A DNA stretch of 57,122 nucleotides from Desulfurobacterium atlanticum. GTDB taxonomy: Bacteria > Aquificota > Aquificia > Desulfurobacteriales > Desulfurobacteriaceae. The translations under genes and the position numbers were made by a program. Position 1 is the stretch's first letter; each line of letters starts with the position of its first letter. Under the pieces are notes generated by a model. That model worked only from the letters and a program-made list of their open reading frames with translations. It made no database searches and had not been told where the DNA came from. Of this stretch, positions 1-9,765 are shown piece by piece. Location of the stretch: NCBI RefSeq assembly GCF_900188395.1, contig NZ_FZOB01000009.1:1-57122 (forward strand), given 5' to 3'.

Positions 1-177
1 GGTATGAATGGGAGAACGCCTTTTGAGGTTTTAAAGAGTAAGTTGGATTGTTTGTTTAATCTTAATGTTGCTTGTTTCCCTGTTGTGCTGCTTGAGGATG
101 TTTTTGTGGTGGCTAATAGGCTGGGGGTATTGGAAAAGGGTGGGGAGAATGTGCTCACCCCCTACCTAATAAGTTAA
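1..177 (+). CDS. C-terminal end of an integrase-core (rve) type transposase, truncated by the window edge
   Basis: The reading frame is open from the first base and ends at TAA 175-177, giving 58 residues. It contains NGRTPFEVLKSK, a phrase typical of the C-terminal tail of DDE transposases with an integrase core, where the last helix of the catalytic domain is followed by a short tail. The gene starts outside the window, so family assignment (IS481 or a related rve family) is a guess. It converges with the ABC ATPase gene, whose stop lies about 20 bases away. The catalytic DDE residues are not in view, so it cannot be said whether the copy is intact. Confidence 0.6.
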   Translation, partial: GMNGRTPFEVLKSKLDCLFNLNVACFPVVLLEDVFVVANRLGVLEKGGENVLTPYLIS

Positions 178-197
178 ATTACAAAAAAAATTTAGGT

Positions 198-947
198 TTA
201 GAAATCAAAAAAACTCACAAAACTTAACAAATCATGTTTTTCTATATTTTGAATAGTCCCGTTTTTTATTAAAAAAACTGTATCAGCTATAGAATCAACC
301 ACAGCAGGTGAGTGAGAAATAAATAAATAGCCAATATTAAACCGCTCCTGGATTTCAAGAAAAAGATTAATTATTTGAGACTGAACCGAAACATCAAGAG
401 CAGATGTTGGCTCATCTGCTACAATAATTTCAGGTTTCATAACAATGGCCCTTGCTATTGCCACTCTCTGTCTCTGACCTCCTGAAAGCTGATGGGGATA
501 AAAGTTAAGAACAGAAAAAGGAAGCCCGACAAGAGTAACCGCCTCTTCAACTTTTTCTTTTAATTCATCTTTTGTAAAAAGAGAATTTATTTTTAATCCT
601 TCAGAAACTATATCAAACACCTTCATCCTGGGATTTAAGGAGTTGTAAGGATTTTGAAAAATCGCCTGAATATTTACTCTATATTTCCAATAATCACTCT
701 TTGACATAGCAGTAATATCTTTCCCTTTATACAACACCTTTCCACTATCAGGTTTTTCAATATCAAGAAGAATCTTACCAAGAGTGGATTTTCCACAACC
801 GCTCTCTCCGATAATTGCTACAGTTTTTCCTTTCTCAAGCTTTACAGAAACACCTTTTAAAACTTCTTTTTTCTCTATAACTTTGCCAAAAAAATTTTTC
901 TTTACAGGGAAAGATTTATAAATATTTAACCCTTCAAGAATAACCAT
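198..947 (-). CDS. Oligopeptide/nickel-type ABC transporter ATP-binding protein
   Basis: This 249-residue cytoplasmic ATPase would energise import of peptides, nickel or a similar solute. Visible motifs are Walker A GESGCGKST (about residues 47-55), signature LSGGQRQR (about 155), Walker B with VADEPTSALD (about 175-184) and the switch histidine in FISHS. The SALDVSVQ phrase after Walker B and the FQNPYNSLNPRMKV phrase are hallmarks of the OppF/DppF/NikE branch. It is shorter than OppF (about 320 residues) and lacks that family's C-terminal extension, so it is closer to NikE. Its start codon overlaps the panB stop by one base, so the two are cotranscribed. No permease or binding-protein gene is adjacent on this side, so substrate is unknown. 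Confidence 0.88.
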   Translation of the reverse strand: MVILEGLNIYKSFPVKKNFFGKVIEKKEVLKGVSVKLEKGKTVAIIGESGCGKSTLGKILLDIEKPDSGKVLYKGKDITAMSKSDYWKYRVNIQAIFQNPYNSLNPRMKVFDIVSEGLKINSLFTKDELKEKVEEAVTLVGLPFSVLNFYPHQLSGGQRQRVAIARAIVMKPEIIVADEPTSALDVSVQSQIINLFLEIQERFNIGYLFISHSPAVVDSIADTVFLIKNGTIQNIEKHDLLSFVSFFDF

Positions 948-1741
948 TAGTAAGAGTGCTCCCTGTCAGGAAATTTACCTGTCTTCACTTCTTCAACATA
1001 ATCTGAAATAGCCCTTCTCATCTCTTTTCCCAGTTCTGCATATCTTTTAACAAATTTTGGTTTAAATTTATCAAAAATTCCAAGCATATCATGAAACACA
1101 AGCACCTGACCATCACAAAACGGTCCCGCACCTATTCCTATAGTGGGAATAGAAAGAGTTTCTGTTATCTCTTTCGCAAGGTCTGAAGGAATTTTTTCCA
1201 GAACAACAGCAAACGCACCGGCTTCTTCAACAGCTTTAGCATCAGCAATAAGCTTCTCTCTCTCTTCCCCTTTGCCCCTTAAAACATAACCACCGTAAAC
1301 ATTTACACTCTGCGGTTGTAAACCTATATGCCCACAGACAGGAATTCCTGCATCAACAAGGGCTTTAATAGTACTTTTCTGCTCTATACCCCCCTCTATT
1401 TTCACCGCATCACAGCCTGTTTCCTTCAAAGCTCTACCGGCATTTAAAATTGCATCCCTGACGCCTGTCTGATAAGAAAGAAAAGGCATATCAAACACAA
1501 CAAGCGCTCTTTCAACTCCCCTTACAACAGCTTTAGTATGATGAACCATCTCTTCCATAGTAACAGGAACTGTTGAATCATAACCAAGCATCACCATCCC
1601 AAGAGAATCACCGACAAGAATAACATCAACACCGGCATTATCAACAATCAAAGCAGAAGTGTAATCATACGCTGTAAGCATAGCTATCTTTTCACCGTTA
1701 ATCTTCATCTCTCTTAAGGTTTTTGTTGTCACTTTTTTCAT
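947..1741 (-). CDS. panB: 3-methyl-2-oxobutanoate hydroxymethyltransferase (ketopantoate hydroxymethyltransferase)
   Basis: PanB transfers a hydroxymethyl group from methylene-tetrahydrofolate to 2-oxoisovalerate, the first committed step of pantothenate and coenzyme A synthesis. The 264-residue length is standard. Family signatures visible are the N-terminal KMLTAYDYTSA-type phrase (here IAMLTAYDYTSA), VGDSLGMVMLGYDST with the metal-ligand aspartates, the KIEGG loop and the IGIGAG phrase near the C-terminus. The gene is divergent from leuA, whose pathway shares 2-oxoisovalerate as substrate, so the intergenic region may coordinate valine-derived flux into leucine and pantothenate. That coordination is inference only. 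Confidence 0.96.
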   Translation of the reverse strand: MKKVTTKTLREMKINGEKIAMLTAYDYTSALIVDNAGVDVILVGDSLGMVMLGYDSTVPVTMEEMVHHTKAVVRGVERALVVFDMPFLSYQTGVRDAILNAGRALKETGCDAVKIEGGIEQKSTIKALVDAGIPVCGHIGLQPQSVNVYGGYVLRGKGEEREKLIADAKAVEEAGAFAVVLEKIPSDLAKEITETLSIPTIGIGAGPFCDGQVLVFHDMLGIFDKFKPKFVKRYAELGKEMRRAISDYVEEVKTGKFPDREHSY

Positions 1742-1788
1742 CCTTCACCTCAGTTTAGTTTACCTTAAACATATAGAGATTTTACAAC

Positions 1789-1815
1789 TTGAAATAGAAA
1801 ACTCAACAATATAAT
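1789..1815 (+). promoter_or_regulatory. Possible leuA promoter
   Basis: A consensus -10 hexamer TATAAT (1810-1815) lies 44 bases before the leuA GTG start. The best -35 match, TTGAAA (1789-1794), is only 15 bases away, which is short. The stretch between panB and leuA must hold promoters for both directions. I saw no T-box or leader-peptide attenuator. Confidence 0.35.
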
Positions 1816-1858
1816 ATTAACTGTTAATCACCAGCACTGCCACACAAAGGAGGCAATT

Positions 1859-3394
1859 GTGGAAAAAGTTTACATATTTGACACAACTTTAAGGGACGGA
1901 GAACAAACTCCAGGTGTTAATTTAACAGTTGATGAAAAGGTGCAGATAGCAAAACAACTTGAACGCCTTGGAGTGGATATAATAGAAGCTGGATTTGCAA
2001 TCAGCTCTCCGGCAGATTTTGAGGCTATAAAAAGAATTTCTCAGGAAGTTAAGAAATCAACAATATGTTCCCTTGCAAGAGCTGTTGAAATCGATATAAA
2101 AACAGCCTGGGATGCACTTAAAGAAGCTGAAAAACCAAGAATCCACACATTCATTGCTACATCAGATATTCATCTTAAATACAAACTGAAAATGTCAAGA
2201 GAAGAGGTATTAAAAAGAGCCGTAAAAGCTGTGAAACTTATAAAAGAAATCAGCGAAGGAAAAGCGGAAATTGAATTCTCACCTGAAGATGCTGTAAGAA
2301 CCGAACTTTCTTACCTTTATGAGGTGCTTGAAGCTGTAATAGAAGCCGGAGCAAACGTTGTAAACATACCTGACACAGTAGGCTATGCAATTCCAGATGA
2401 ATGGCACGACAAAATAGCCGCAATAAAGGAAAACGTTAAGAACATAGATAAAGCTATCATAAGTGTCCACTGCCACAACGACCTTGGCCTTGCCACTGCA
2501 AACTCCCTTATGGCGATAAAAGCTGGAGCAAGGCAGGTTGAGTGTACAATAAATGGGATAGGTGAAAGAGCCGGGAATGCTGCTCTGGAAGAGATTGTTA
2601 TGGCAATAAAAGTAAGAAAAGACCAGTTTCCAGTTTACACAGATATAGACACAACACAGATATACAGAACTTCTCAACTTGTAAGCAGACTAACAGGTAT
2701 TATCATTTCAAGAACAAAACCGATAGTTGGAGATAATGCTTTTGCCCACGAATCAGGAATACATCAGCACGGAGTTTTAGAGAATAGAGAGACTTACGAA
2801 ATTATGAAGCCGGAAGATATAGGACTTAAGGAATCAAAAATAGTTCTTGGTAAACATTCTGGAAGGCATGCTTTTAAGAAAAAACTTGATGAAATGGGTA
2901 TCAAACTCTCTGAAGAACAGCTTAACGAAGCTTTCAACAGGTTTAAAGAACTTGCATCAAGAAAAAAGGAGATATTTGACATTGACATAGAACTTATAGT
3001 TGAAGGACTTGAGGATACCGAAAAAGATAAGAACTACAAACTTATATATAATCAAGCTGTAAGTGGAGAAGGGATAATCCCATCTGCAACTGTAAAAATA
3101 GAAACACCTCACGGTGAAAAGCTCGGTCTTGCAGTTGGCAACGGTCCTGTTGATGCTACTTATAAAGCGATAAAAAATGCACTTAATATAGGAGAAGAGA
3201 TACAGCTTAAAGATTTTAAAATAAGAGCTTTAACTTCTGGAACAGATGCCCTTGCTGAAGTTTTTCTTACAATAGAGTTTGAAGATATAAATGTTAGCGG
3301 AAGAGGTGTTGATTCTGACATAGTCAGAGCTTCAGCCCTTGCTTTCCTTGAAGCTCTTGACAGGCTGGAAAAGAGGAAAAAGAAGCACCATTAA
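1859..3394 (+). CDS. leuA: 2-isopropylmalate synthase
   Basis: LeuA condenses acetyl-CoA with 2-oxoisovalerate, the first committed step of leucine synthesis. At 511 residues it is full length: an N-terminal TIM barrel with [16 protein letters not shown] (residues 7-22), the metal site HCHNDLG (about 203-209), the ESGIHQHG helix, then the C-terminal LeuA regulatory domain that binds leucine. The length and motif set fit LeuA rather than homocitrate or citramalate synthase, although these are close relatives. Translation starts at GTG 1859, set by the strong upstream site AAAGGAGGC. A terminator hairpin follows directly, so leuA is transcribed alone or ends its unit. Confidence 0.93.
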   Translation: MEKVYIFDTTLRDGEQTPGVNLTVDEKVQIAKQLERLGVDIIEAGFAISSPADFEAIKRISQEVKKSTICSLARAVEIDIKTAWDALKEAEKPRIHTFIATSDIHLKYKLKMSREEVLKRAVKAVKLIKEISEGKAEIEFSPEDAVRTELSYLYEVLEAVIEAGANVVNIPDTVGYAIPDEWHDKIAAIKENVKNIDKAIISVHCHNDLGLATANSLMAIKAGARQVECTINGIGERAGNAALEEIVMAIKVRKDQFPVYTDIDTTQIYRTSQLVSRLTGIIISRTKPIVGDNAFAHESGIHQHGVLENRETYEIMKPEDIGLKESKIVLGKHSGRHAFKKKLDEMGIKLSEEQLNEAFNRFKELASRKKEIFDIDIELIVEGLEDTEKDKNYKLIYNQAVSGEGIIPSATVKIETPHGEKLGLAVGNGPVDATYKAIKNALNIGEEIQLKDFKIRALTSGTDALAEVFLTIEFEDINVSGRGVDSDIVRASALAFLEALDRLEKRKKKHH

Positions 3395-3401
3395 AGCAAG
3401 T

Positions 3402-3431
3402 AAGGCGAAGTGAAAATTACTTCGCCTTTAT
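3402..3431 (+). terminator. Rho-independent terminator of leuA
   Basis: A perfect 10-bp stem AAGGCGAAGT / ACTTCGCCTT (3402-3411 with 3419-3428) encloses a 7-base loop and runs into a T-containing tail. It lies 8 bases after the leuA stop. Confidence 0.85.
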
Positions 3432-3456
3432 ATCTTTCTTTGTAAAGCTTTAGAAG

Positions 3457-3690
3457 TTATAATATTTCTAAGTTTTCTAACTTTACTTCCTCATTTACTT
3501 TAAAGTTGTAAATATTTCACCTGCTTTTCGCTTTCAATTTTCAAAAATTCATCCTGTGCAGGCAGGTCTTTTCACTTTTTTAAAACTTCCTCCGACTCAC
3601 CCCATTTTCAGATAAATCTTTCTATAGTTCTCTTGTCAGCAAAAGTTTCCAAATAAAATAATTTGAAAGCAAAAATGTTGAACTTTGGAT
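3457..3690 (-). pseudogene. Possible decayed gene remnant in the 545-bp gap between leuA and the membrane protein gene
   Basis: On the minus strand one frame reads with a protein-like composition, for example LETFADKRTIERFI, then TGA, KWGESEEVLKK, then TGA, KDLPAQDEFLKIESEKQ. The sense then continues in a neighbouring frame (VNEEVKLENLEIL) to a TAA at 3457-3459. Two in-frame stops plus a frame change suggest a broken gene rather than a living one. No start codon or ribosome site was found and I do not recognise the family. The rest of the gap (about 3700-3925) is AT-rich and shows nothing I can name. Chance similarity to coding sequence is possible. Confidence 0.3.
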
Positions 3691-3939
3691 TTTATTTTTT
3701 TATAAAAAGTTAACTGGACAACATCTGGAATAAGAAAGAAATCATATGATAGCAATATCAACTTTTCAGAAAGCTCACACTAAAGTGCCAATAATGTTTT
3801 ATTGTTTACTTATTTATCTCATCATTTGTTTTCAAGTATGAATTTTAAATCTATCTTTTATATATTCTTTCATTGTATCTTGCAAATCTATCAATACTTG
3901 CATATATTAATAAATACAAAAACCTTAAAGAGGTGAAGC

Positions 3940-5133
3940 ATGAGTTTCAGAAAAAACTTAGGAGAGAAATATTCTCCTCTTTACTATCTTGCTGCTCTTG
4001 GAAGTGGTGGTTTGGTTATAACATTTTTTATGTATCTGATGTTTTTAACACCCCATAAAGGTTATCCAATTCCTGTTTATGATACGCTCATCAACGTCTT
4101 AAATAGCGGTTCACCTTTCCAGAAACTTGTAGTAGTTGTAGGTGTTTTAGGTGTTGCCTTTTTTGCGATTCTCCATTTTAAACTGTTGTTGTGGAACATA
4201 AGGGAGTATGCCTACTTTAAGAAAACAGAAAAGTTTAAAGATTTAAAAAAATCTCCTGCCGAAATCCAATTGATGGCTATCCCTCTTACTTACGCGATGA
4301 CCGTTAACGTGCTTTTTATAATTGGAGCTATATTTATTCCCCACCTGTGGAATGTTGTTGAACACATATTTCCATTTGCTCTACTTGCTTTCTTTGCTAT
4401 TGGAGTTTACGGCATAAAGATATTTATGGACTTTATCTCAAAAGTAGTTGCTTTCGGCGGATTTGACACAGAAAGCAACAATAGCTTAAGCCAGATGCTT
4501 TCTATATTTGCATTTACAATGATAGCTGTAGGTTTTTCCGCCACCGGTGCTATGAGCCACAATCCTTTTGTTTCTGCAATAGGAATTGTCTTTTCAATTG
4601 GATTTTTAAGTGTTGCAGCCGTATTTGGAATAATCAAACTTGTTATCGGATTTCACTCAATGTTTAAACATGGTATAAACCGTGAAGCCTCTATTTCCCT
4701 GTGGATTATTATCCCTATCTTGACAGTTGCTGGTATTGCTTTTTTTAGAAATTCTATGGGACTACACCACAATTTTAACGTTCACCTTCATCCTACCCAG
4801 CATCTTGTACTTTTTACGGTTATTGTTTCTCTTCAGCTCTTTTTCGGCCTTTTAGGTTACATGGTAATGAAACATATAAACTATTTCAAAGAGTTTATTG
4901 ACGGAAAGAGTGAAAGTGTTACCGCTTACGCTGCTATATGCCCTGGTGTTGCTTTTTTTGTTATGCTCAATTTCTTGCTAAACAAAGGGTTTGTTGGAAC
5001 AGGACTCATCTATAAGTTTTCTGTCGTTTATCTGCTACTCTATGTTCCCCTTATATACCTTCAGCTAAAAACGATTATTGTTCTTTTTAGATTAAACAGA
5101 AAACTTATAAAGGCTTGGCGAACGGGGGCTTAA
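3940..5133 (+). CDS. Multi-pass membrane protein, possibly TsoY/SLAC1-like
   Basis: The 397-residue product is almost entirely hydrophobic with about ten predicted membrane segments and short loops. The N-terminus LGEKYSPLYYLAALGSGGL followed by phenylalanine-rich helices recalls the SLAC1/TehA-like anion-channel superfamily and the TsoY-type proteins seen near selenium and sulfur genes, but this is recollection and not a search. A GLHHNFNVHLHPTQH stretch late in the protein is histidine-rich, which could bind metal or haem. The start at ATG 3940 has AAAGAGGTG in front. It is a single gene between a terminator upstream and one downstream. Confidence 0.5.
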   Translation: MSFRKNLGEKYSPLYYLAALGSGGLVITFFMYLMFLTPHKGYPIPVYDTLINVLNSGSPFQKLVVVVGVLGVAFFAILHFKLLLWNIREYAYFKKTEKFKDLKKSPAEIQLMAIPLTYAMTVNVLFIIGAIFIPHLWNVVEHIFPFALLAFFAIGVYGIKIFMDFISKVVAFGGFDTESNNSLSQMLSIFAFTMIAVGFSATGAMSHNPFVSAIGIVFSIGFLSVAAVFGIIKLVIGFHSMFKHGINREASISLWIIIPILTVAGIAFFRNSMGLHHNFNVHLHPTQHLVLFTVIVSLQLFFGLLGYMVMKHINYFKEFIDGKSESVTAYAAICPGVAFFVMLNFLLNKGFVGTGLIYKFSVVYLLLYVPLIYLQLKTIIVLFRLNRKLIKAWRTGA

Positions 5134-5146
5134 AAGCTCCCGTTTT
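5122..5146. terminator. Terminator between convergent genes
   Basis: ACGGGGGCTT pairs with AAGCTCCCGT (5122-5142, one G-T wobble) and is followed by TTTT. It overlaps the end of the 3940-5133 gene and abuts the stop of the convergent permease gene. Confidence 0.6.
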
Positions 5147-6212
5147 AAGTTATTAACAATGAAAACATTAAAGAAACAAAGAACAGTAAAAAGCTCATTA
5201 GGTGAAAGGTTAATAGATACTTTCTCGTTAAATTGTTAAATTTATTTTTAAATAGTTTAAAAGCTATCAAGTTTGCAAGGGAACCTACAAGCGTCCCAAA
5301 TCCACCTACATTAACACCCATTAAAAGACTTTTCCATAGGTTCGTAAACTTTGCAAGCAACAGTGCTGCCGGTACATTACTTATTATCTGGCTTATGAAG
5401 GCGCTATAAATTAATGTTTTGTGTGGATTTGACAGAGAGAATCTAAGAGCTGAACTAATGTTTGAAGTAAATCCGAAAAACGCCAGAAATGTAAGCAAAA
5501 GAAAATAATCAATTTTCCTCAAAACGGTTTTATCTTTAAAAAGGGCAAAAAGTGGTGGAATAATGCTTATCTCTATAGGAAAGATATGGAATATTACGCC
5601 TATAAACATTATGAAAAAGCTACCGTAAATTACAGCTTTTTTTCTATTTAGTTCTTCTTCACATTTTTTTTCTGTAATTTTTATCTCTTTTCTTTCCCAT
5701 AATAGAGCTATCCCAAGTATTAAAGCAAAAGAAAACATGAAAAACGGAAAGATTGCTTTTATAAAGTTTGTAAAATCCAGGTGATAATAGTAATAAATGA
5801 ATATGTTTTGAGGATTTCCAAACGGTGTCAGCGCAGAAGCTCCATTTACAGATAGCGTTTCCAGTATAACAAGAAACATTATCTTTTCCGGAGGAATAGA
5901 GAGGGAAAGGGTGAGTGGAACAACGGTAAACAGAGCTATATCGTTTGTTACAAACATTGAGAGTATTCCCGATAATAGTGTAAGTTTCAGGAAAGGGTTC
6001 CCTTTTTCAAAGTAGAATGCAATTTTTACGAAAAGGCCACTTTTTTCAAGTCCTTTTGTAATTACAAGAAAATTAAAAAGAATAATAAGTATTTTTAAAT
6101 CGTCTTTTGTAATTTCAGGCATTCTCTTAAAGGCAAGAGAAGATACAATCGTAACCGTAACTGCTACGAAAAATAGCCACTCATCTCTAATGATTTTAGA
6201 GATTTTACCCAT
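5145..6212 (-). CDS. SLC13/ArsB-NhaD superfamily anion permease-like protein
   Basis: About 355 residues with roughly ten membrane helices. The phrase NGASALTPFGNPQNIFI matches the conserved re-entrant loop of the citrate transporter-like (SLC13, ArsB, NhaD) superfamily, and a related second loop occurs near GFGTLVGSLANLIAF, as expected for the internal two-fold repeat. It is shorter than typical NhaD or CitM (about 430), so it may be a reduced version. I place the start at ATG 6212; a TTG five codons upstream (6227) is the alternative. Either way it overlaps the end of the upstream ADP-ribosylglycohydrolase gene, indicating one transcript. Substrate cannot be told from sequence. Confidence 0.72.
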   Translation of the reverse strand: MGKISKIIRDEWLFFVAVTVTIVSSLAFKRMPEITKDDLKILIILFNFLVITKGLEKSGLFVKIAFYFEKGNPFLKLTLLSGILSMFVTNDIALFTVVPLTLSLSIPPEKIMFLVILETLSVNGASALTPFGNPQNIFIYYYYHLDFTNFIKAIFPFFMFSFALILGIALLWERKEIKITEKKCEEELNRKKAVIYGSFFIMFIGVIFHIFPIEISIIPPLFALFKDKTVLRKIDYFLLLTFLAFFGFTSNISSALRFSLSNPHKTLIYSAFISQIISNVPAALLLAKFTNLWKSLLMGVNVGGFGTLVGSLANLIAFKLFKNKFNNLTRKYLLTFHLMSFLLFFVSLMFSLLIT

Positions 6213-7185
6213 TTTTAATCTTTTCAAAAAACTTTTCAGAAAGGAGATTTAAATAATTTCTGTTCTCTATTTTCTCTATCCACTCAGATGGAATTGCATC
6301 TATACCGTTATAGCACCCAGAAAAAGCCCCTGTAAGAAAACCGATCGCATCTGTATCTCCCCCAAACTCTCCATAAGCATTAACAGCTTTTAAAACCGCA
6401 GTTCTGAAGTCTTTTCCCCATCTGAGAAAAACATAAAGAGATAAAGATAAAGGCTCAAGAACAAAATTTCCGTTACCAAATCTTAAAATAAGTTCATCAA
6501 TATCTTCCACTCCTTCCATCAAAGTATTCATCACAAGGTCAATATAGGAGCGAACCATCTCAATCTGAGAAAAAGAGCGGAGCATTTCAAGAAATTCTAT
6601 TTTCCCATCTTCCATTTCAAGAAAAACCCTTCCTCCTGCAATTGAAGAGATAGCCACAGCAAGAATTCCTGCAGAATCCACTAAAATTTCATCACTGTAA
6701 ATTAGAGAAACCACCTGACAACCTTCATTATAAGCCTCTTCACTACTATCCCATCCGTAAAGCCCTGCTGCCACAGCAGGAATAACACCATCAACTTCTG
6801 AACTTTTTACCCTCGCCTCATCAGGAAAAGCTCCCTGCTTATATGCAAGTGCCGCATTTAAATGGCCGCCTGCAGGATATCTGTGATTTTTCTCATCTTT
6901 CAACCACTCAACCATTTTCTCCACGTAAAACGTTTCATCAAACCGCCCTTTTTCAGCATAAACTTCCAGTGCAATAAGAAACATCTGGGTTTCATGGGAG
7001 TAGTGCCCTAATCTTAAAAAAGGACAAACACTTAAATCGGAAGGTTCTCTAAATCCTAAAATCGGACCGCCGTAAGCCTTTTTAACGGTGTATTTATCCA
7101 TCTCTTCCACAAGAGTTCCAAGAGCATCTCCTATTGCTCCTCCAAAAACGGTACCTTTTATCTTTTTCAAAAGGTCAATTTCCAT
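6205..7185 (-). CDS. ADP-ribosylglycohydrolase family protein
   Basis: The family (DraG-like, MacroD-unrelated) removes ADP-ribose from proteins or small molecules using two metal ions. The N-terminal GTVFGGAIGDALGTLVEE and the C-terminal GGDTDAIGFLTGAF carry the paired acidic metal ligands of the fold, and length (326 residues) is typical. The true start is probably ATG 7185, because GGAGGA lies 8 bases before it; an in-frame ATG at 7200 has no such site since that ATG is itself part of the GGAGG run. The gene begins close behind nadB. Its target is unknown; a link to NAD turnover is suggested only by the neighbouring NAD biosynthesis gene. Confidence 0.85.
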   Translation of the reverse strand: MEIDLLKKIKGTVFGGAIGDALGTLVEEMDKYTVKKAYGGPILGFREPSDLSVCPFLRLGHYSHETQMFLIALEVYAEKGRFDETFYVEKMVEWLKDEKNHRYPAGGHLNAALAYKQGAFPDEARVKSSEVDGVIPAVAAGLYGWDSSEEAYNEGCQVVSLIYSDEILVDSAGILAVAISSIAGGRVFLEMEDGKIEFLEMLRSFSQIEMVRSYIDLVMNTLMEGVEDIDELILRFGNGNFVLEPLSLSLYVFLRWGKDFRTAVLKAVNAYGEFGGDTDAIGFLTGAFSGCYNGIDAIPSEWIEKIENRNYLNLLSEKFFEKIKNG

Positions 7186-7201
7186 TGAAAATTCCTCCAT
7201 C

Positions 7202-8764
7202 TCAAATTGAATTTAAAAGATCCTGAAATGTAAAAGTGCTGTGAAATTTAAACTCTTCTCTTTCATAAGGGAAATCTCTCCTGAAATGCCCCCCTCGGCT
7301 CTCTTCTCTTCTCATCGCACTTATAGCCATAGCAAGTGCAAGAACAGCACTGTTTCTAACTTCAAATGAAGAACTTGAATGGATTATCTGTCTAAAAACA
7401 TCTATAGCCTTTGTCAGACCAGCACCATCTCTGATTATCCCAACATATTCCCACATGGTTTTTTTAAGGTCTTTCATGGTATAAACCTGCAAGTTGTTTT
7501 GTGATGGAAAGGCCGATATCTTTTTAAAGGAAACCTTCTTAAAATCAAGTGATAAAAATCTTAAATCTCTATACATACCATAAGCTGTTCTCTCTCCAAA
7601 GACAAGACACTCAAGAAGAGAGTTGCTTGCAAGCCTGTTTGCACCATGAACACCGGTACATGAAGCTTCTCCTATTGCAAACAATCCTTTTATATTTGTT
7701 CTACCAAAAGTATCCACACTGATACCGCCAAGATAATAGTGAGCCACCGGAGTAATCGGAATTAAATCTTTTTTAGGGTCAAGACCGACCTGTTTTAACT
7801 TCTCTGTAATAGTTGGAAATCTTTCATATATATCTACACCTTTCTCTCCTATAGGTCTAAAATCAAGGTAAACTTTCCCGCCTGTTATCTTTTTCTGATT
7901 CTCAATAGCACGGGTAACAACATCCCTTGGAGCAAGCTCCCACAACGGATGGTAATCTCCCATAAATCGCCTTCCGTAAGAATCAACAATAATTGCGCCT
8001 TCTCCCCTGACAGATTCTGAAATAAGAAAACAGGTATCATCTTCAACAAAAGCTGTAGGGTGAAACTGAACAAACTCAAGATCTTTCAAAACCGCTCCAT
8101 ACCTTAGAGCTATCGCTATACCATCCCCTGTAGATGTATCTGGATTTGTATGTTTTTCGTAAAGTCCAGCAGCCCCACCTGTAGCAAGAGCAACAACAGG
8201 TGCATAAATGGTAAAGTGCTTACCATCCTTTTCAAAAATCACACCGTAACATCTTCCGTTTTTAATTATTAACTCCTTTACAAAAGCAAACTCAATAATA
8301 TCGCCTCTATAAGCATCAAGAAGTGCCCTTTCAACTTCCTCACCTGTTTTATCTTTATAGTAAACAATTCGCGGCACAGAATGAGCTGCCTCCTTCGTAA
8401 ACTTTAATAACCCAAGTTCGTCCGTTTCAAAGGTTGCTCCCATTCTAATAAGGTCAATTACTCTTTTCACTCCTTCCTCAACAAGAATAAGTGCTGTCCT
8501 CCTATCAACAAGTCCAGCACCAGCTTTTACAGTGTCATCAAAATGAAGAGATGGTGAATCATTTACAGGAAGAGCAACCGCAATCCCGCCCTGAGCAAGC
8601 TTTGTTGAAGACGTATCAGCGGTATTTTTTGTCAATATACAAACGTTCAATCCAACCTGCGAAAGCTTTGAAGCACAAAAAAGCCCCGCAGCCCCACTTC
8701 CAACAACTATCGCATCATAAACTTTCGGATATGCATGAACTTTCACATCTTTTAAAAGTTTCAT
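7202..8764 (-). CDS. nadB: L-aspartate oxidase
   Basis: NadB is a flavoprotein that oxidises L-aspartate to iminoaspartate, first step of de novo NAD synthesis; in anaerobes fumarate can be the electron acceptor. The product has the FAD-binding VVGSGAAGL near its N-terminus, the TKLAQGGIAVAL flavin-contact region, a fumarate-reductase-like capping domain, the active-site phrase HGANRLASNSLLE and a helical C-terminal domain with MRREESRGGHFR. These distinguish it from succinate dehydrogenase flavoprotein, which is much longer at the C-terminus. ATG 8764 preceded by AGAGGT is favoured over the TTG at 8779, giving 520 residues. It overlaps neither neighbour but is 11 bases from the rlpA stop. 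Confidence 0.95.
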   Translation of the reverse strand: MKLLKDVKVHAYPKVYDAIVVGSGAAGLFCASKLSQVGLNVCILTKNTADTSSTKLAQGGIAVALPVNDSPSLHFDDTVKAGAGLVDRRTALILVEEGVKRVIDLIRMGATFETDELGLLKFTKEAAHSVPRIVYYKDKTGEEVERALLDAYRGDIIEFAFVKELIIKNGRCYGVIFEKDGKHFTIYAPVVALATGGAAGLYEKHTNPDTSTGDGIAIALRYGAVLKDLEFVQFHPTAFVEDDTCFLISESVRGEGAIIVDSYGRRFMGDYHPLWELAPRDVVTRAIENQKKITGGKVYLDFRPIGEKGVDIYERFPTITEKLKQVGLDPKKDLIPITPVAHYYLGGISVDTFGRTNIKGLFAIGEASCTGVHGANRLASNSLLECLVFGERTAYGMYRDLRFLSLDFKKVSFKKISAFPSQNNLQVYTMKDLKKTMWEYVGIIRDGAGLTKAIDVFRQIIHSSSSFEVRNSAVLALAMAISAMRREESRGGHFRRDFPYEREEFKFHSTFTFQDLLNSI

Positions 8765-8775
8765 ATCAAGACCTC

Positions 8776-9567
8776 TCAATTTACCCGGATAACAAAAGCA
8801 TCGGGATAAATTTTTCTTAATCTATCCCTCTCTTCCATAGCTTTTACATAAGTCAATTGAGGACCGACCACAACCCTAAAAAGGCCAAAAGCCTGAATAA
8901 TCTTAGCTTTTATACCTTTTTTAACAAACTTATTTTTTAGCTTTTCAGCATTCTCAAACTTTTCAAATGCTCCAAGCTGTATATAAAAACTTCCCCTTTC
9001 ATAATTTTCAGGTGTATAGTGTCCATCCTCTTTCCTTCCAAGAGCAACGATTTTCACTTTAGCAGTTCCTTTAGCCACAACACCTAATTTCTTCGCAGCC
9101 GCATAAGAAAGGTCTATAATCCTGCCTGGAACAAAAGGCCCTCTATCATTGATTTTAACCACAACACTCTTTCCATTTTCAAGATTTATAACCTTAACAT
9201 AAGTACCAAGAGGCAAAGATTTATGAGCTGCTGTCATTTCATACATGTTATAAACTTCACCACTTGCCGTTTTCTTTCCGTGAAAATTTGGACCGTACCA
9301 GGAAGCTATACCAATTTCCTCAAAACCGTAACTGTGCTTTAATACACAATACTCCTTTCCCCATACCTTATAGGTTGATTTACATCCTATTTTCCTGTCT
9401 GCTTTCAATTTGCTATCTGAAACTGTCTCTTTTTTTCTTAATTTCCTCCGTTTAGATGCTTCGGATATTACTTCTTTTTTTACCTTTACAGAATAATCAT
9501 TTGGACCTACCAAAGACACACACCCTGAAAGAAAAAAAATAGTAAAAAGCAGTATTCCTCTTCTCAT
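8776..9567 (-). CDS. rlpA: RlpA-family septal-ring lipoprotein with SPOR domain
   Basis: RlpA proteins are outer-membrane-anchored lytic transglycosylases acting on denuded glycan strands at division sites. The 263-residue product begins with a lipoprotein signal ending in the lipobox LSGC (Cys16), then a double-psi beta-barrel with [18 protein letters not shown] and the catalytic-type IKINDRGPF region (here [13 protein letters not shown]), and ends with a SPOR domain beginning [18 protein letters not shown]. Start at ATG 9567 is chosen because GGAGAG lies just upstream and the signal peptide begins there, not at the earlier in-frame start at 9594. The gene is divergent from the mobile element on its left side. 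Confidence 0.9.
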   Translation of the reverse strand: MRRGILLFTIFFLSGCVSLVGPNDYSVKVKKEVISEASKRRKLRKKETVSDSKLKADRKIGCKSTYKVWGKEYCVLKHSYGFEEIGIASWYGPNFHGKKTASGEVYNMYEMTAAHKSLPLGTYVKVINLENGKSVVVKINDRGPFVPGRIIDLSYAAAKKLGVVAKGTAKVKIVALGRKEDGHYTPENYERGSFYIQLGAFEKFENAEKLKNKFVKKGIKAKIIQAFGLFRVVVGPQLTYVKAMEERDRLRKIYPDAFVIRVN

Positions 9568-9765
9568 ATAAACTCTCCAGGAGTAAAATTGCAACGACAG
9601 TCATTGTAATATAATCCGCAAAAGTCAACCATAAAAGTTATGAAAATTTTAAAAACTTCTCTTATGGCTCTTTTTCTTAAAATTACGGTTAGTTGTTGAT
9701 TTTCAATGTCTTCAGTTAATTTGTGATATATTAAAACAAACAACAAAATAAGAGGAATTTGCAAA

